Source: Microdochium bolleyi | Taxonomy: Eukaryota > Ascomycota > Sordariomycetes > Xylariales > Microdochiaceae | DNA: 64,000 nt | Assembly (NCBI GenBank): GCA_001566295.1 | Contig: KQ964255.1 | Location: 124,001-188,000, forward strand | Reading direction: 5' to 3' | Shown: positions 63,291 to 64,000 of the stretch, one piece after another | Layout of the letters: the number at the start of each line of letters is the position of its first letter | How positions within the stretch are numbered: position 1 is the first letter of the stretch | Made by a program: the position numbers and the translations under genes | Notes under the pieces: generated by a model | The model's input: only the letters and a program-made list of their open reading frames with translations | Database searches by the model: none | What the model was told of the DNA's origin: nothing

Positions 63291-64000
63291 ATGCCTTCAA
63301 CAATCGCTGACACGACAGGGGCCCACGAGCCCATTGCACCAGGGCTCAAGAAGAAACATCTCGAGCTCGTCGCCTTTCACAATCTCCATGCCGGCAAAAT
63401 CGAGCGCTTGTGGCGCTCGCTTAACACCACAGAGCGTCTCGCAGCTATCTCGTCCGAGGATCTCCCAGAGCCCATCATCGCCCACGACACAGATGGTGCC
63501 AAGAATTACAGAGAAGAGTTTTGCTGCCTCATTGCTCCGGAGTGGAATGTGCGAGACTTGGTCGAAGCTGGATCCGACCACCTGCTGGACCTTCTCAGGG
63601 CACGAGTCTCGGAAACACTGTTGAACCAGTGCTGCACAGAGCCTGGTGTTGGTGCCAGCAACTCTGTACCCGACCTCGTCGCCGCTTTCAGGTCTCTGGC
63701 GATAAAGGGATATGCGGAATCCAGCCCATCGCACAGGATCAATACCAGCGGAGAGTTCATTGTACTTGATGACAAGGACTGGTATGGGGATGGTAGACTC
63801 GCGCCATCAGGCACGAAAGAGCCAAACATGGAACACTGGGTTCGTGGAGAGCCATTGATACTCCGCCGGACGATTGGTCGTCTTATTCTTTTGCGTCAGG
63901 AGTACACTGTCACCAGACTCTCAAGTCTTTCGCAGCATCTCGTCAAACTCCAGTCTTGGATCACGAAGCAGAATGTGCCGAGCTCGGTCTGGGCTCGTGA
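63291..64000 (+). CDS. unrecognised protein, truncated by the right window edge
   Basis: From the ATG at 63291 (CAACAATGCC) the frame stays open for 236 codons plus two bases to the end of the window. It is missed by a stop-requiring open-frame search. It begins MPSTIADTTGAHEPIAPGLK and continues with KKHLELVAFHNLHAGKIERL, then LVEAGSDHLLDLLRARVSET and HRINTSGEFIVLDDKDWYGD. Composition is soluble, helical-looking and non-repetitive, as in a real protein. I recognise no domain and assign no function. Third-position GC is high, as in other genes here. Confidence 0.62.
   Translation, partial: MPSTIADTTGAHEPIAPGLKKKHLELVAFHNLHAGKIERLWRSLNTTERLAAISSEDLPEPIIAHDTDGAKNYREEFCCLIAPEWNVRDLVEAGSDHLLDLLRARVSETLLNQCCTEPGVGASNSVPDLVAAFRSLAIKGYAESSPSHRINTSGEFIVLDDKDWYGDGRLAPSGTKEPNMEHWVRGEPLILRRTIGRLILLRQEYTVTRLSSLSQHLVKLQSWITKQNVPSSVWAR

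Overview
The window is nuclear DNA of a filamentous ascomycete (Pezizomycotina, most likely Sordariomycetes; species not identifiable from sequence alone). The signs are spliced genes with short GT-AG (and two GC-AG) introns, Zn2Cys6 regulators, an assimilatory nitrate reductase, a HET-domain gene, several F-box genes and GC-rich coding sequence. No rRNA, tRNA, CRISPR, convincing transposon or telomeric repeat was seen. About 20 genes were modelled, many with exon junctions worked out by hand from splice signals plus reading-frame and family continuity.

Layout. (1) 0.4-10.2 kb: a compact four-gene block with alternating strands: Zn2Cys6 activator (-), GH2 beta-glucuronidase (+), GH88 unsaturated glucuronyl hydrolase (-), DUF2264 protein (+). 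It reads as a fungal polysaccharide-utilisation-like locus for glucuronate-containing glycans. None of the enzymes has a visible signal peptide, so they should work on imported oligosaccharides. (2) 11.7-19.0 kb: DHA1-type MFS exporter with ten exons, FAD-linked oxidase, F-box protein. (3) 20.6-24.7 kb: NADPH-cytochrome P450 reductase and a P450, divergent around 467 bp. (4) 25.5-29.6 kb: a second Zn2Cys6 regulator divergent from an MFS sugar porter; one regulator intron carries a 65-nt run of G. (5) 30.4-33.9 kb: two paralogous F-box/Cys-rich genes, the second broken by a frameshift. (6) 34.2-42.5 kb: isochorismatase-fold hydrolase, DUF3292 membrane protein, phosphomannose isomerase, CCCH zinc-finger protein. 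(7) 42.5-46.0 kb: gene-free. (8) 46.0-55.4 kb: low-complexity conserved-looking protein, peroxisomal acyl-CoA oxidase, F-box protein, Dabb protein, GNAT acetyltransferase. (9) 56.0-62.5 kb: unusually long nitrate reductase and a HET-domain protein; an unrecognised gene runs off the right edge.

Functionally, the strongest co-operating group is the glucuronide block at the left end. The P450/reductase pair and the regulator/sugar-porter pair look like two-gene modules with shared promoters. The middle and right parts are mostly housekeeping or lineage-variable genes with no evident joint pathway.
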